DNA from: Candidatus Omnitrophota bacterium | Lineage (GTDB): Bacteria; Omnitrophota; Gorgyraeia; Velamenicoccales; Velamenicoccaceae | Direction of reading: 5' to 3' | Assembly: GCA_016235185.1 (NCBI GenBank) | Contig: JACRLT010000029.1 | Span: forward strand, 1 to 64,000 | Length of the DNA stretch: 64,000 nucleotides | Shown: positions 34,092-43,369 of the stretch, one piece after another | How positions within the stretch are numbered: position 1 is the stretch's first letter | Layout: the number at the start of each line of letters is the position of its first letter | Position numbers and translations under genes: made by a program | Notes under the pieces: model-generated | Databases searched by the model: none | What the model saw: only the letters and a program-made list of their open reading frames with translations | What the model was told of the DNA's origin: nothing

Positions 34092-37000
34092 TTATCCGTC
34101 CGACGCTTCCGCCTCTATCTCTGCCTCATCCGGCCGCGCCTCCACCTGTTCTAAAACGCGCTTGTATTCAAGAGGCATGACCATGACAAATTTTTTGATC
34201 TCTTTTTCCCAACCTTTTAAGATCCTTTCAGCTACCGGGCTCCCGGTATAGCGGGCGTGTTTCTCTAAAAGAGCTTTAATGGTGGAGACGTCTTTGATGT
34301 TATTCACGGCCCCCAATTCCACCATCCCCCTGTTGCAGCGTAATCCAAACTTTCCGTCAGCGTCATAAACATACGCGATGCCGCCGCTCATGCCTGCTGC
34401 AAAATTGCGGCCTGTCTTGCCTATAACTACGACACGGCCGCCTGTCATATACTCGCATCCGTGGTCACCCACGCCCTCGACGACAGCGCAGGCACCGGAG
34501 TTTCGCACGCCAAATCTTTCGCCGGCAATACCGCGTATGAATACCTCTCCTGCTGTTGCTCCATAAAGCAGCGTATTACCTGCAATAATATTCTCCTGTG
34601 CCTTGAAACCGGCATCTTTAGGCGGTACAACTACGATCCTGGCACCTGAAAGGCCTTTGCCCAAATAGTCATTGGCATCGCCCTCCAGATAAAGGCTGAT
34701 GCCGGATGCTCCAAAAGCGCCGAAGCTTTGCCCTGCGCTGCCGCTAAATCTTATCTGTATCGTATCCTCGGGCAAACCTATCTCTCCGAATTTTTTGGAT
34801 ATCTCTCCGGAAAGCATGGCGCCTACCGCGCGGTTTATATTTTTAATCCCTAACTCAATTTTTACAGGCTTACCCTCTTGGATGGCCGGCTTTGCAAGTT
34901 CGATCAGTTTCAGATCAAGGGCGCGATCCAACCCATAATCTTGAGGTTGCATACAACGGACAGCGACATCCGATGAAACACGCGGACGGAAAAGGATATT
35001 TGAAAAATCGACATCCTTTGACTTCCAATGTTTTAGTGACTCATCGGGTTCCAACAGATCGCAACGGCCTATCAATTCGTCAAGCTTCCTTACACCCAAC
35101 TCGCTCATGATCTCCCGGACCTGTTGGGCGAGAAAAGTAAAAAAAGTGGCCAGGTGTTCGCTTGTGCCCCTGAAACGACAACGCAAAGCCGGGTCCTGTG
35201 TCGCTATACCTACGGCGCAGGTATTAAGGTGGCAGTGCCTAAGCATGACGCACCCAAGAACGATCAGCGCGCAAGTAGCAAAACCGAACTCCTCGGCGCC
35301 AAGCATGGCGGCGACAACCACATCTTTTCCTGTGCGCATCTGGCCGTCTGTCTGAAGCCGCACTCGGCCGCGCAGATCATTCATCACAAGCACCTGATGC
35401 GTCTCGGACAAGCCCAGTTCCCACGGCAGGCCAGCGTGCTTGATAGACGACAATGGCGATGCACCCGTCCCGCCGTCATAGCCGGAGATCAGGATCATCT
35501 CCGCGTGGCCCTTGGCAACGCCTGCGGCTATCGTACCCACTCCGATCTCTGAAACTAACTTGACACTGATGCGAGCGCGTGGATTAGCGTTTTTCAAATC
35601 AAAGATCAACTGGGCCAGGTCTTCGATAGAATAAATATCATGGTGAGGAGGCGGCGAAATAAGCGTTACCCCGGGCGTTGAATGCCTTATCTTGGCTACA
35701 ATAGCATCCACTTTATGGCCGGGTAATTGCCCTCCTTCTCCCGGCTTAGCCCCTTGCGCCATCTTTATCTGCAGTTCATCGGCATTAGTAAGATAGTAAC
35801 TGTTGACCCCGAAACGGCCCGAAGCCACCTGCTTTACTTTGCTGCGTCGTGAATCACCGCCGGGCAAAAGAACATAACGTTCCGGGTCTTCCCCTCCCTC
35901 TCCGGAATTGCTCATAGCGCCAAGCCTGTTCATGGCAATAGCCATGGCCTCATGGGCTTCTTTAGAGATCGAGCCGAATGACATAGCTCCTGTGGCGAAC
36001 CTCTTGACAATATCGCCGACAGGCTCTACTTCGTCGATAGGAACCGGATTATTTGATTTCTTGATCTTTAAAAGACTGCGTAAAGTTGTAAGGTGGCCGG
36101 CCTGATCATCGATCAATTTCGTAAATTCCCTGAATTTGGAATAATCTTCGTTTCTCACCGCTTGCTGCAATGCCGTGATCGAATCCGGGTTCCAGAGATG
36201 GAATTCTCCGCCGCGCCTGAACTGATACCACCCGCCGACAGGCAGCATAGGGATTTGGGTTTCTCTCTCGGGGAATGCCTGGGAATGACGCAATAAGACC
36301 TCTTTCTGCAAGGTTTCCAGATCAATGCCGCCTATCCTAGACGTAGTGCCTGTAAAATATGCATCGATCACTTTAGCGCTTAAACCAAGGGCTTCAAATA
36401 TCTGGGCGCCGCAATAACTCTGCAGTGTCGATATACCCATCTTAGAAAAGACTTTCAAGAGGCCTTTACAAATGGATCTGGTGTAATTAGCAAGGATCTT
36501 ATCGGGTTCCAGGCCCAGCAATGCCTCTTTCTTTGCAGCTACGTCAAGCAATACTTCATAAGCAAGGTAAGGATTTATGGCATTGGCGCCATAACCTAGG
36601 AGAAGTGCAAAATGCATTATCTCCCTGGCCTCTGCTGTCTCAATAATAATGCTCGCTTGCATCCGGGTCGTCTGGCGCACAAGGTTGTGGTGTACAGCAG
36701 CTACAGCCAGTAGCGACGGGATCGCGGCCTTCTGCGCGCAAAGCCCGCGGTCGCTTAAAATGATCAGGTTGATACCGTCGCGGATGCAGCCAGAGGCTTG
36801 GCCGGCAAGCTTACTAAGCGCATCTTCTAACGATCCTTTGCCAACATCGAAAAGAATTGATAATGTCCGCGACTTGAAACCTGCCTTGTCCACGTGGCGC
36901 AATTTCTCTAATTCTTCATTTGAAAAAATTGGCTGCTTGTACTTTATCATTTCACAGTGTTCTTCTGTCTCGTCGCAAAGATTCCTCTGCCTACCCAAAA

Positions 37001-38639
37001 ATCCTTCGAGACTCATGACCAATTCCTCGCGGATAGGGTCAATGGGCGGATTTGTTACCTGGGCGAAAAGCTGCTTAAAATAATTAAAAAGAGGTTGTGG
37101 AAAATTAGAAAGGACAGCTAACGGCATGTCAGACCCCATTGAGCCAGTCGGCTCATGTCCTGTCTCTGCCATAGGGACCATAAGTATTTTAATATCTTCG
37201 CGTGTATAGCCGAAGGCGAGCTCTTGAGTTCCAAGCTCATCGCAGGCAATAGGCGGTGCCTTTTCTTTTTTAGGCAGTTCTTCCAAACGGATGACGCGCT
37301 TCTTGACCCATTGGCCGTAAGGTCTTGATGCGGCTGCGTTCTTTTTCAGTTCTTCGTCGTCAACGATACGGCCCAAAGCAAGGTCCAGAAGGAACATCTT
37401 GCCCGGCTGAAGACGGCCTTTATAAAGGATATCCTGCGGCTTAAAATCCAAAACGCCTGTCTCGGATGCCATGACAACTAGGTCATTTTTAGTCACCAGA
37501 TAACGCACAGGCCGAAGGCCGTTCCTGTCTAAAATAGCGCCTATGGATGTACCGTCCGTAAACGCCACAGCCGCGGGCCCGTCCCAGGGCTCCATAAGAG
37601 ACGCGTGATACTCATAAAATCTCTTTTTATCCTCGTCCATTAAAGGATCATTTTCCCAGGCCTCCGGAATGAGCATCATCATGACGTGCGAGAGCGGACG
37701 CCCGGAAAGCAATAAAAATTCAAGTATATTATCCAGGGATGCGGAATCTGACCCCCCTGGAACTATAACTGGAAACAACTTTTCTATATCATTACCCAAG
37801 ATCTCCGACTTCAAAGATGCCTGCCGGGCGCACATCCAGTTAATATTGCCGCGCAAAGTATTGATCTCGCCGTTATGGGCAAGATAACGGAATGGCTGGC
37901 TCAAATCCCACGTCGGGAACGTATTGGTAGAATAACGGGAGTGTACCAGGGCCAATGCGCTCGTCAGCCGCTCATCGCGCAGATCGGCATAGAACGGCCC
38001 CAACTGCTCGCTCATGAACAAGCCTTTATAAACCAAGATGCGGCTAGATAGGCTGGAAATATAAAATGATCTTTTGTCGGCAAGCTCGGATGAACCGATC
38101 TCTTTTTCTATAAGCCTGCGCAATATAAAAAGCCGTGCCTCAAAAAGCGCGTTTTCTTTTATGGCCTCGGGCTTTTCAAGAAACACTTGTTTAATGGCAG
38201 GCTCAACTTCGCGTGCAGTGCGGCCTATTTGGGTGCTGTCTGTCGGCACATCGCGCCATGCAAGGATCTTGAAACCAATTTTAAGCGCATGTTTTTGGAA
38301 AACACCCATGCAGAACTTCTGGCTTTTCTCTTGCTTAGGGAAGAAAATCATGCCGACTGCATATTTCCCAACCCCTGGCAGGACAAAGCCTTGCTTCTCT
38401 AATTCAGATTGAAAGAAAGCGTGCGGCAACTGAATTAGTACACCTGCGCCGTCTCCGGTCTTTGGATCAGACCCCTGTGCGCCACGGTGGCTTAAATTGT
38501 TCAATACTGTAATGCCTTGTTTTATGATATCGTGGGATTTTACGCCCTTAATATGGGCGACAAAACCTACGCCACAGCTGTCATGTTCATAAGCCGGGTC
38601 ATAAAGGCCTTGTTTGGGAGGATAACCGATAGGTTTCAT
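34092..38639 (-). CDS. gltB: Glutamate synthase large subunit
   Basis: About 1515 residues, normal length. A class II glutaminase domain begins EHDSCGVGFVAH, whose Cys becomes N-terminal after cleavage of a short propeptide. Central and FMN domains follow (GEGGEDPERY; GYDGGTGASPLSSIKHAG), then the 3Fe-4S cysteines GCVMLRHCHLNTC, and a C-terminal GXGXG repeat domain. ATG 38639 (MKPIGYPP) fits the family start; the frame is open 17 codons further. The leader upstream has a terminator and several hairpins. Confidence 0.95.
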   Translation of the reverse strand: MKPIGYPPKQGLYDPAYEHDSCGVGFVAHIKGVKSHDIIKQGITVLNNLSHRGAQGSDPKTGDGAGVLIQLPHAFFQSELEKQGFVLPGVGKYAVGMIFFPKQEKSQKFCMGVFQKHALKIGFKILAWRDVPTDSTQIGRTAREVEPAIKQVFLEKPEAIKENALFEARLFILRRLIEKEIGSSELADKRSFYISSLSSRILVYKGLFMSEQLGPFYADLRDERLTSALALVHSRYSTNTFPTWDLSQPFRYLAHNGEINTLRGNINWMCARQASLKSEILGNDIEKLFPVIVPGGSDSASLDNILEFLLLSGRPLSHVMMMLIPEAWENDPLMDEDKKRFYEYHASLMEPWDGPAAVAFTDGTSIGAILDRNGLRPVRYLVTKNDLVVMASETGVLDFKPQDILYKGRLQPGKMFLLDLALGRIVDDEELKKNAAASRPYGQWVKKRVIRLEELPKKEKAPPIACDELGTQELAFGYTREDIKILMVPMAETGHEPTGSMGSDMPLAVLSNFPQPLFNYFKQLFAQVTNPPIDPIREELVMSLEGFLGRQRNLCDETEEHCEMIKYKQPIFSNEELEKLRHVDKAGFKSRTLSILFDVGKGSLEDALSKLAGQASGCIRDGINLIILSDRGLCAQKAAIPSLLAVAAVHHNLVRQTTRMQASIIIETAEAREIMHFALLLGYGANAINPYLAYEVLLDVAAKKEALLGLEPDKILANYTRSICKGLLKVFSKMGISTLQSYCGAQIFEALGLSAKVIDAYFTGTTSRIGGIDLETLQKEVLLRHSQAFPERETQIPMLPVGGWYQFRRGGEFHLWNPDSITALQQAVRNEDYSKFREFTKLIDDQAGHLTTLRSLLKIKKSNNPVPIDEVEPVGDIVKRFATGAMSFGSISKEAHEAMAIAMNRLGAMSNSGEGGEDPERYVLLPGGDSRRSKVKQVASGRFGVNSYYLTNADELQIKMAQGAKPGEGGQLPGHKVDAIVAKIRHSTPGVTLISPPPHHDIYSIEDLAQLIFDLKNANPRARISVKLVSEIGVGTIAAGVAKGHAEMILISGYDGGTGASPLSSIKHAGLPWELGLSETHQVLVMNDLRGRVRLQTDGQMRTGKDVVVAAMLGAEEFGFATCALIVLGCVMLRHCHLNTCAVGIATQDPALRCRFRGTSEHLATFFTFLAQQVREIMSELGVRKLDELIGRCDLLEPDESLKHWKSKDVDFSNILFRPRVSSDVAVRCMQPQDYGLDRALDLKLIELAKPAIQEGKPVKIELGIKNINRAVGAMLSGEISKKFGEIGLPEDTIQIRFSGSAGQSFGAFGASGISLYLEGDANDYLGKGLSGARIVVVPPKDAGFKAQENIIAGNTLLYGATAGEVFIRGIAGERFGVRNSGACAVVEGVGDHGCEYMTGGRVVVIGKTGRNFAAGMSGGIAYVYDADGKFGLRCNRGMVELGAVNNIKDVSTIKALLEKHARYTGSPVAERILKGWEKEIKKFVMVMPLEYKRVLEQVEARPDEAEIEAEASDG

Positions 38640-38669
38640 AATAATGCAAGACACCCGGCCCAATCGCAC

Positions 38670-38740
38670 CTTGGCCAAAAGGACTGCCAAGTGCGCCCCT
38701 TTCTGGGGCGGAAAGGCCGGTGTGTCGCTTTCTGCGACAC
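38670..38740 (-). promoter_or_regulatory. Hairpin-rich gltB leader
   Basis: Minus strand order after the terminator: GTGTCGC/GCGACAC (7 bp, 5-nt loop), CGCCCC/GGGGCG (6 bp, AGAAA loop), then CTTGGC/GCCAAG-type pairing just before the gltB start region. All are stable and close together. The leader matches no riboswitch class that I can recognise. Confidence 0.45.
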
Positions 38741-38769
38741 AAAAAAAGCGTCCATTTTCTACCGGACGC
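38741..38769 (-). terminator. Intrinsic terminator upstream of gltB
   Basis: GCGTCC/GGACGC stem with a 10-nt loop followed by seven T on the minus strand. It lies 95 bp after the phosphoribosyltransferase stop and 100 bp before gltB, so it may end that gene or act as an attenuator in the gltB leader. A weak promoter candidate (TTGGAA, 16 nt, TATAGT) is upstream of it. Confidence 0.75.
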
Positions 38770-38863
38770 CATTATCCCTAGAATTTTCCCGTAACTACTA
38801 TAGAATTTACTTGATAGCTTCCAAAATCGTGTTCAAGAAATATAACACAGGGCTCTTCTTCTG

Positions 38864-39514
38864 TCAAGAAAAAGGGCCTATTTTCTGCTCTCCCCGCCAC
38901 TTCTTCATGATCTCCAGGACTTGCGCGTCAGGAACATCATACCAATCCATGTAAACCTGGGCTACGGCCTGGAAAAAAACCGGTTTTTCCAAGATCACGG
39001 CCTCATCCGCCTCTTTCTCAAGTTGACGGGCGACATCGCCTCCAGAGACAGGCGCTGCCACAACAACCTTCTTCGCTTTTTTATTCCTGCAGAGCTTAAT
39101 GCTTGCCCTCATTGTCGAGCCCATTGCAACGCCGTCATCTACAAGGATAACGATCCTGTCTTTTATTTCAGGCAAGGGTTCGTTTTTGCGGAAAACAGCG
39201 ACTCTGCGCTTGAGCTCCGTCTTCTGCTGCTCTATGATTTTATCGATTTCTTCCTTAGAAAGAAACCCTAAAGCATCCTCAAAAATAAACAAGCTGCCAT
39301 CTTCGGCAATTGCGCCAAACCCAGCCTCCGGATTATCAGGATACGGCAGTTTGCGGGATACCATGACAGCAAGCTCCGCGTTAATGTGTTTGGCCACATG
39401 ATAACCCACCTCCACCCCTCCGCGAGGGATCGCCAATACGAGCGCATCTTTATCTTTATATTTTTCAAGGGCGCGCGCTAACTTTTCACCCGCATCTTTT
39501 CTATTTTCGAACAT
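38864..39514 (-). CDS. Phosphoribosyltransferase-fold protein
   Basis: 216 residues. The type I PRTase loop VILVDDGVAMGSTMRAS binds the ribose-5-phosphate/PP site. ALVLAIPRGGVEVGYHVAKH and the flexible loop region after RKLPYP fit a stand-alone bacterial PRTase group of uncertain substrate. No pur or pyr genes are near. The 143-bp gap upstream contains GAAACWGTTTC repeats and a long hairpin. Confidence 0.88.
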   Translation of the reverse strand: MFENRKDAGEKLARALEKYKDKDALVLAIPRGGVEVGYHVAKHINAELAVMVSRKLPYPDNPEAGFGAIAEDGSLFIFEDALGFLSKEEIDKIIEQQKTELKRRVAVFRKNEPLPEIKDRIVILVDDGVAMGSTMRASIKLCRNKKAKKVVVAAPVSGGDVARQLEKEADEAVILEKPVFFQAVAQVYMDWYDVPDAQVLEIMKKWRGEQKIGPFS

Positions 39515-39535
39515 TGAACACCGTTACACGTGATC

Positions 39536-39650
39536 GAAACTGTTTCGCATTCGTTCGGGAAACAGTTTCAATTTGATTCGGGAAAGTGGGATGTTTATTA
39601 AAATACTGATTAAAACACCCCAGTTTCCCGATTGGGTTGGAAACAGTTTC
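39536..39650. repeat. Three GAAACWGTTTC near-palindromes flanking an 18-bp hairpin
   Basis: GAAACTGTTTC at 39536-39546, GAAACAGTTTC at 39559-39569 and 39640-39650. Between the last two, 39579-39596 and 39613-39630 form an inverted repeat with 16 of 18 positions paired. The block fills the gap between the M48 peptidase stop and the phosphoribosyltransferase start and may hold a terminator, an operator, or both. Confidence 0.65.
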
Positions 39651-39657
39651 TCCTTAG

Positions 39658-41331
39658 TTAGAAGCTTTTGCCGTCGAAAAACTGCTCTTTATGCTCAAAA
39701 ATATACTGAAGCAATTCCAACTCGTTCTTATCAAGCCATATGCCGTCACACCTGGTGCACCTGTCTATCTCAACAGGATACGAATACACGAAAAACTGGC
39801 GGCGCATTTTAAAGCTATCCTTAAACTGGCTATGGCACCTTGGGCAATCCAGGACCCAGGCATTCTTGGGATCGATCTTACCGGGTAGCGCGTTTTTAGC
39901 CCTAGATTCCATAAGGGCACGAGCCAGACGCTGCACATCTTCTCCAAAATCCATATCCCTGCGGACAAATATACGGTTTATTTTATCCTGTTCGACAAAA
40001 ACACCCTCGCAATAAGTGCACTTCAGGAGCGAAACCCCTTCATAACTATATTCACTCAAAAGAGTATGGCAATTAGGGCAATTGAGCCCGGCCTGCGGAC
40101 CATGATCCTGGCCTGACCGAAATAGGTCCAACAAAGGACCGACCTCGTACGCATGGCGGGTCACATCCGCCCCCTTGCCGCGCACCCACACATCCGGCTT
40201 AAAACCTTCCAGCTTTATGAGTTCACTTGGAGAAAACGGGCCGAGCCACTCCTGTTTTATGAAAACAGACCACTCTGTCGCTGACACTGCCTCATCGACT
40301 TTGAATTCCGGCTTGGCGATAGGCGCTACCCTTTTGAAATTTTTTAGATTCTCCTCTAAGGTCTTGGCATCCAAATGCGCCATGTCTGCCAAGATAGCTA
40401 TCCTGTGCTTTACCGGCGGATGCGTGGAGAACATATCTGAAAAAAAGCCCTCTGTCTCGTCGAGTTCGCTTAAAGTCGGATTGACTATGAAAATAGACTG
40501 CATGCGCTCGCCCATGGCGCCCTGGCCGCGCCAGCCGCGCGAGATCAATTCAAGCGCCTCGGCTAAACTCAAGGGGTCGCGCGTCAGGCGCACGCCAACG
40601 GCATCCGCCCTGTACTCCCTTTGGCGCGAAATAAAATATCTGATAAAACTGCTCATAAAACGCATAAAGCCGATGATAATATAGATCAAAACAAGCACTG
40701 CTACGCCTCGGCCGCGCGTCCTCTTCAAAACTCCTCCCAACTTGGAAAAAGATTCATCGTATATCTCGGCCAGGGCGCATGTGACTGTAGTGCTAAGGCA
40801 ATCGCCGCTTATAATGTGCCCTGCCTCATGCCCCACAACAGCCTCGATCTGCGCGCGGGACAGACGCGCCAACAACCCCTCGGTCACTCCGATCACAGCG
40901 CGGCCGCCGAAATCCTCGATAGCAAAAGCATTCATGGAGACACTCGGGATCACAACGGCCTCCAGCGGCCTGCCGCCTATAGCAACGCTGACTTCATCAA
41001 CAATATTCCTTAAATACTGGTGGTAAGCGTCTTTGGGGTCTATCGGCGCGGCTCCTACACCCAAACAGATGCGTTCGATCAAGTGGGAGGTCGACATAGA
41101 CCAATGCAGAAAACCGGCGATCATGGCAATGGCTAAAGCCCCCAGGGTATGCTCTAAAGGAGGGATCCTGAAACCGTAAAAGGGGTTATCGCTTAACGCG
41201 GGAAAAGCAGTATTTTCTAAAACCAGGAGTATGAGATATGCGGTTATAAAATAAAAAACAAATACAAAAACAAAAAGATAACCAATGATGCGGGTCTTTT
41301 TTTGTTCAATATCTATAAAAGAAAAAGGCAT
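39658..41331 (-). CDS. M48-family membrane metalloprotease with GYF-like and zinc-ribbon domains
   Basis: 557 residues. Membrane helices lie near 17-38 and 62-80; the M48 core has HEAGH at 168-172 and a downstream Glu (REYRADAVG); another membrane pair surrounds about 209-240. After about residue 350 a GYF_2-like module (WLGPFSPSEL, VWVRGKGADV) appears, then two TFIIB-type zinc ribbons (CPNCHTLL...CTYCEGVFVE; CPRCHSQF...CTRCDGIWLD). It resembles HtpX with an added C-terminal half. It overlaps lemA by 1 nt, a common pairing. Confidence 0.9.
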   Translation of the reverse strand: MPFSFIDIEQKKTRIIGYLFVFVFVFYFITAYLILLVLENTAFPALSDNPFYGFRIPPLEHTLGALAIAMIAGFLHWSMSTSHLIERICLGVGAAPIDPKDAYHQYLRNIVDEVSVAIGGRPLEAVVIPSVSMNAFAIEDFGGRAVIGVTEGLLARLSRAQIEAVVGHEAGHIISGDCLSTTVTCALAEIYDESFSKLGGVLKRTRGRGVAVLVLIYIIIGFMRFMSSFIRYFISRQREYRADAVGVRLTRDPLSLAEALELISRGWRGQGAMGERMQSIFIVNPTLSELDETEGFFSDMFSTHPPVKHRIAILADMAHLDAKTLEENLKNFKRVAPIAKPEFKVDEAVSATEWSVFIKQEWLGPFSPSELIKLEGFKPDVWVRGKGADVTRHAYEVGPLLDLFRSGQDHGPQAGLNCPNCHTLLSEYSYEGVSLLKCTYCEGVFVEQDKINRIFVRRDMDFGEDVQRLARALMESRAKNALPGKIDPKNAWVLDCPRCHSQFKDSFKMRRQFFVYSYPVEIDRCTRCDGIWLDKNELELLQYIFEHKEQFFDGKSF

Positions 41332-41885
41332 CAGAACTTGACCTGCGGCGCTTCCTTCTGGGCATTATCTTCTATTTCAAAAAACTCTTTGGGCGTAAAA
41401 CCGCTGGCATTCGCCACCACATTAGCAGGCACGGTAGCAATAGATGTATTGAAGCGCGAGACTTCGTCGTTATAATACTGGCGCGCAAAGGATATCTTAT
41501 TTTCAGTCGAGGTAAGCTCTTCCTGAAGCTTTAAAACATTCTGGTTGGCTTTTATATCGGGATATCTTTCGACAACGGCGAACAAAGACCTCAATGTCTG
41601 TGTCAGAAAATTCTCCGCCTGGGCCTTGTCCTTGATACCAGAGGCATCGATAGCCTGGGTGCGCGCCTTGATGACACGCTCCAAGGTATCTTTTTCATGC
41701 TGCATATATCCTTTTACCGCTTCCACCAAGTTAGGTATCAGGTCATATCGTCTTTTAAGCTGTACGTCGATCTGCGACCAGGCATTATCAACGCGCACTT
41801 TCAGGGCGATAAGCGAATTATACGTAGAAAAAAACCAGAGCCCTGCTGCTATAACCAACACCAACAACATCCCCAGTATGATCAT
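41331..41885 (-). CDS. LemA family protein
   Basis: 184 residues. An N-terminal membrane segment (about 1-20) is followed by the helical bundle signature DNAWSQIDVQLKRRYDLIPNLV (key residues NAWSQIDVQLKRR), KGYMQHEK, and FARQYYNDEVSRFNT. LemA proteins are frequently encoded with M48 proteases; their role is unknown. It lies between glgC (13 bp) and the protease gene. Confidence 0.95.
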   Translation of the reverse strand: MIILGMLLVLVIAAGLWFFSTYNSLIALKVRVDNAWSQIDVQLKRRYDLIPNLVEAVKGYMQHEKDTLERVIKARTQAIDASGIKDKAQAENFLTQTLRSLFAVVERYPDIKANQNVLKLQEELTSTENKISFARQYYNDEVSRFNTSIATVPANVVANASGFTPKEFFEIEDNAQKEAPQVKF

Positions 41886-41898
41886 CTGATCCTCCCTG

Positions 41899-43158
41899 TT
41901 ATATTACCGTCCCCGATGCGATAACCGCATTTTTATAAACGATCACTATCCCGTCACGGATCAAATAGTCCTTGTCTTCGTGATTATCAAGGCCGCGCGC
42001 ATTGACTATCCGGCAATTGTCCCCGATGCGCGCGTTCTTGTCCAAAATGGCCTTTTTAATAACGCAATTCTTCCCTATGCCGATGTTGATCTTCCCGGCA
42101 GCGGAATTCTCGGCCAACTGCTGGGTTGTCTCAAAATAATCTGCTCCCATGATGATGGATTCTTCTATCTCGGTTCCGGCGCCTATGCGGGACCTCAATC
42201 CCACAATAGACCCCGCAACTTGCGACGAAGACAAAATAGAACCATCCGCGATAATGCTATTTTCTATTTTTGAATCCAGGCATTTTGCCGGCGGCAAAGA
42301 ACGCGAACGCGTATAGATCGGCCAGTTCTCATCAAAGAGGTCCAAAGGCGGATGCTCGCCTGTTAAAAGAAGGCTCTCTGTATAAAAAGCCTTGATGGTC
42401 CCGATGTCGCGCCAATAACCGTCAAATTCATAGGCAAAAACGCGCTTGTCCTCTTTGACTGCTTCAGGGATTATCTCTTTGCCGAAGTCCGCCTTGTCGC
42501 TGCGGGTCAAAAGGCCTCGCAATGTGTCAATGTTAAAAAAGTAGATCCCCATTGAGCACAGGTAATTTTCCATGCCATCTTTCCCGATGTTCAAACGCCT
42601 TACAGCGGCGCTTGAACCTGGCTTTTCAACGAATTCCTTTATCCTGAAATCAGGGCCAACCCCGACTATGCCAAAAGATGACACATCCTCGGGCTTTATC
42701 AAATTGCATGCCACCGTGATCTCGGCCTTTTTCGAAACGTGATATTCATATAAAAGGCGCAGGTCCATCTTATAAAGCTGGTCTCCGGAAAGAATGCATA
42801 CATATTTGATCCTGGGATCGCCGAAATGCTTAAGGCTCTTTCTCACTGCATCCGCCGGCCCCTGGAACCAATCGGCATGGTCAGTTGCCTGGTCCGCCGC
42901 GATGATCTCGATGAATCCGGCGGAAAACTGGTCAAATTTATATGTGCGCGTTATGTGCTTATTGAGGGATTCGGAATTGAATTGCGTAAGGATATTGATC
43001 CTGTTAAAACCGGAGTTCAGGCAATTAGAGATCGGGATATCTACGAGGCGGTATTTGGCAAAAAGAGGTACAGCGGGCTTGGCCCTGTCGCGGGTCAATG
43101 GATAAAGCCGCGTGCCGCGTCCCCCTCCGAGTATCACGCATAGAACATCATTTATCAT
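41899..43158 (-). CDS. glgC: Glucose-1-phosphate adenylyltransferase
   Basis: 419 residues. VILGGGRGTRLYPLTRDRAKP is the nucleotide-binding start, VDIPISNCLNSG and the VEKPG segment contact substrate, and the C-terminal third is a left-handed beta-helix of hexapeptide-like repeats. It makes ADP-glucose for glycogen. GlgA and GlgB are not in the window. It sits downstream of pgi on the same strand, separated by a degenerate-repeat gap. Confidence 0.95.
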   Translation of the reverse strand: MINDVLCVILGGGRGTRLYPLTRDRAKPAVPLFAKYRLVDIPISNCLNSGFNRINILTQFNSESLNKHITRTYKFDQFSAGFIEIIAADQATDHADWFQGPADAVRKSLKHFGDPRIKYVCILSGDQLYKMDLRLLYEYHVSKKAEITVACNLIKPEDVSSFGIVGVGPDFRIKEFVEKPGSSAAVRRLNIGKDGMENYLCSMGIYFFNIDTLRGLLTRSDKADFGKEIIPEAVKEDKRVFAYEFDGYWRDIGTIKAFYTESLLLTGEHPPLDLFDENWPIYTRSRSLPPAKCLDSKIENSIIADGSILSSSQVAGSIVGLRSRIGAGTEIEESIIMGADYFETTQQLAENSAAGKINIGIGKNCVIKKAILDKNARIGDNCRIVNARGLDNHEDKDYLIRDGIVIVYKNAVIASGTVI

Positions 43159-43369
43159 ACCGAAGAATTAATACCTAGGACAAAAATCAGAATTTCGAAT
43201 ATCGAAGCACGAAACAAATTCGAATATTACAATATTTGAAACACAAGGTTTTAGTCATTTGAATTTTGAAAATTTGAACATTGTTTCGGATTTCGGATTT
43301 TGTGTTTCGAATTTAGCTTATCTTGGATTTCTAACTTAAGATATCTCATTAGACATCCCAGCTATAAAA
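43159..43369. repeat. Degenerate-word, self-complementary gap
   Basis: 211 bp without a gene. It is made of loosely repeated words (TTCGAAT, GAATTT, ATATTTGAAA, GTTTCG) in both orientations, so the halves can pair as a long imperfect hairpin. Similar style occurs at 56183-56343. It holds no recognisable promoter or RNA. Confidence 0.6.
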
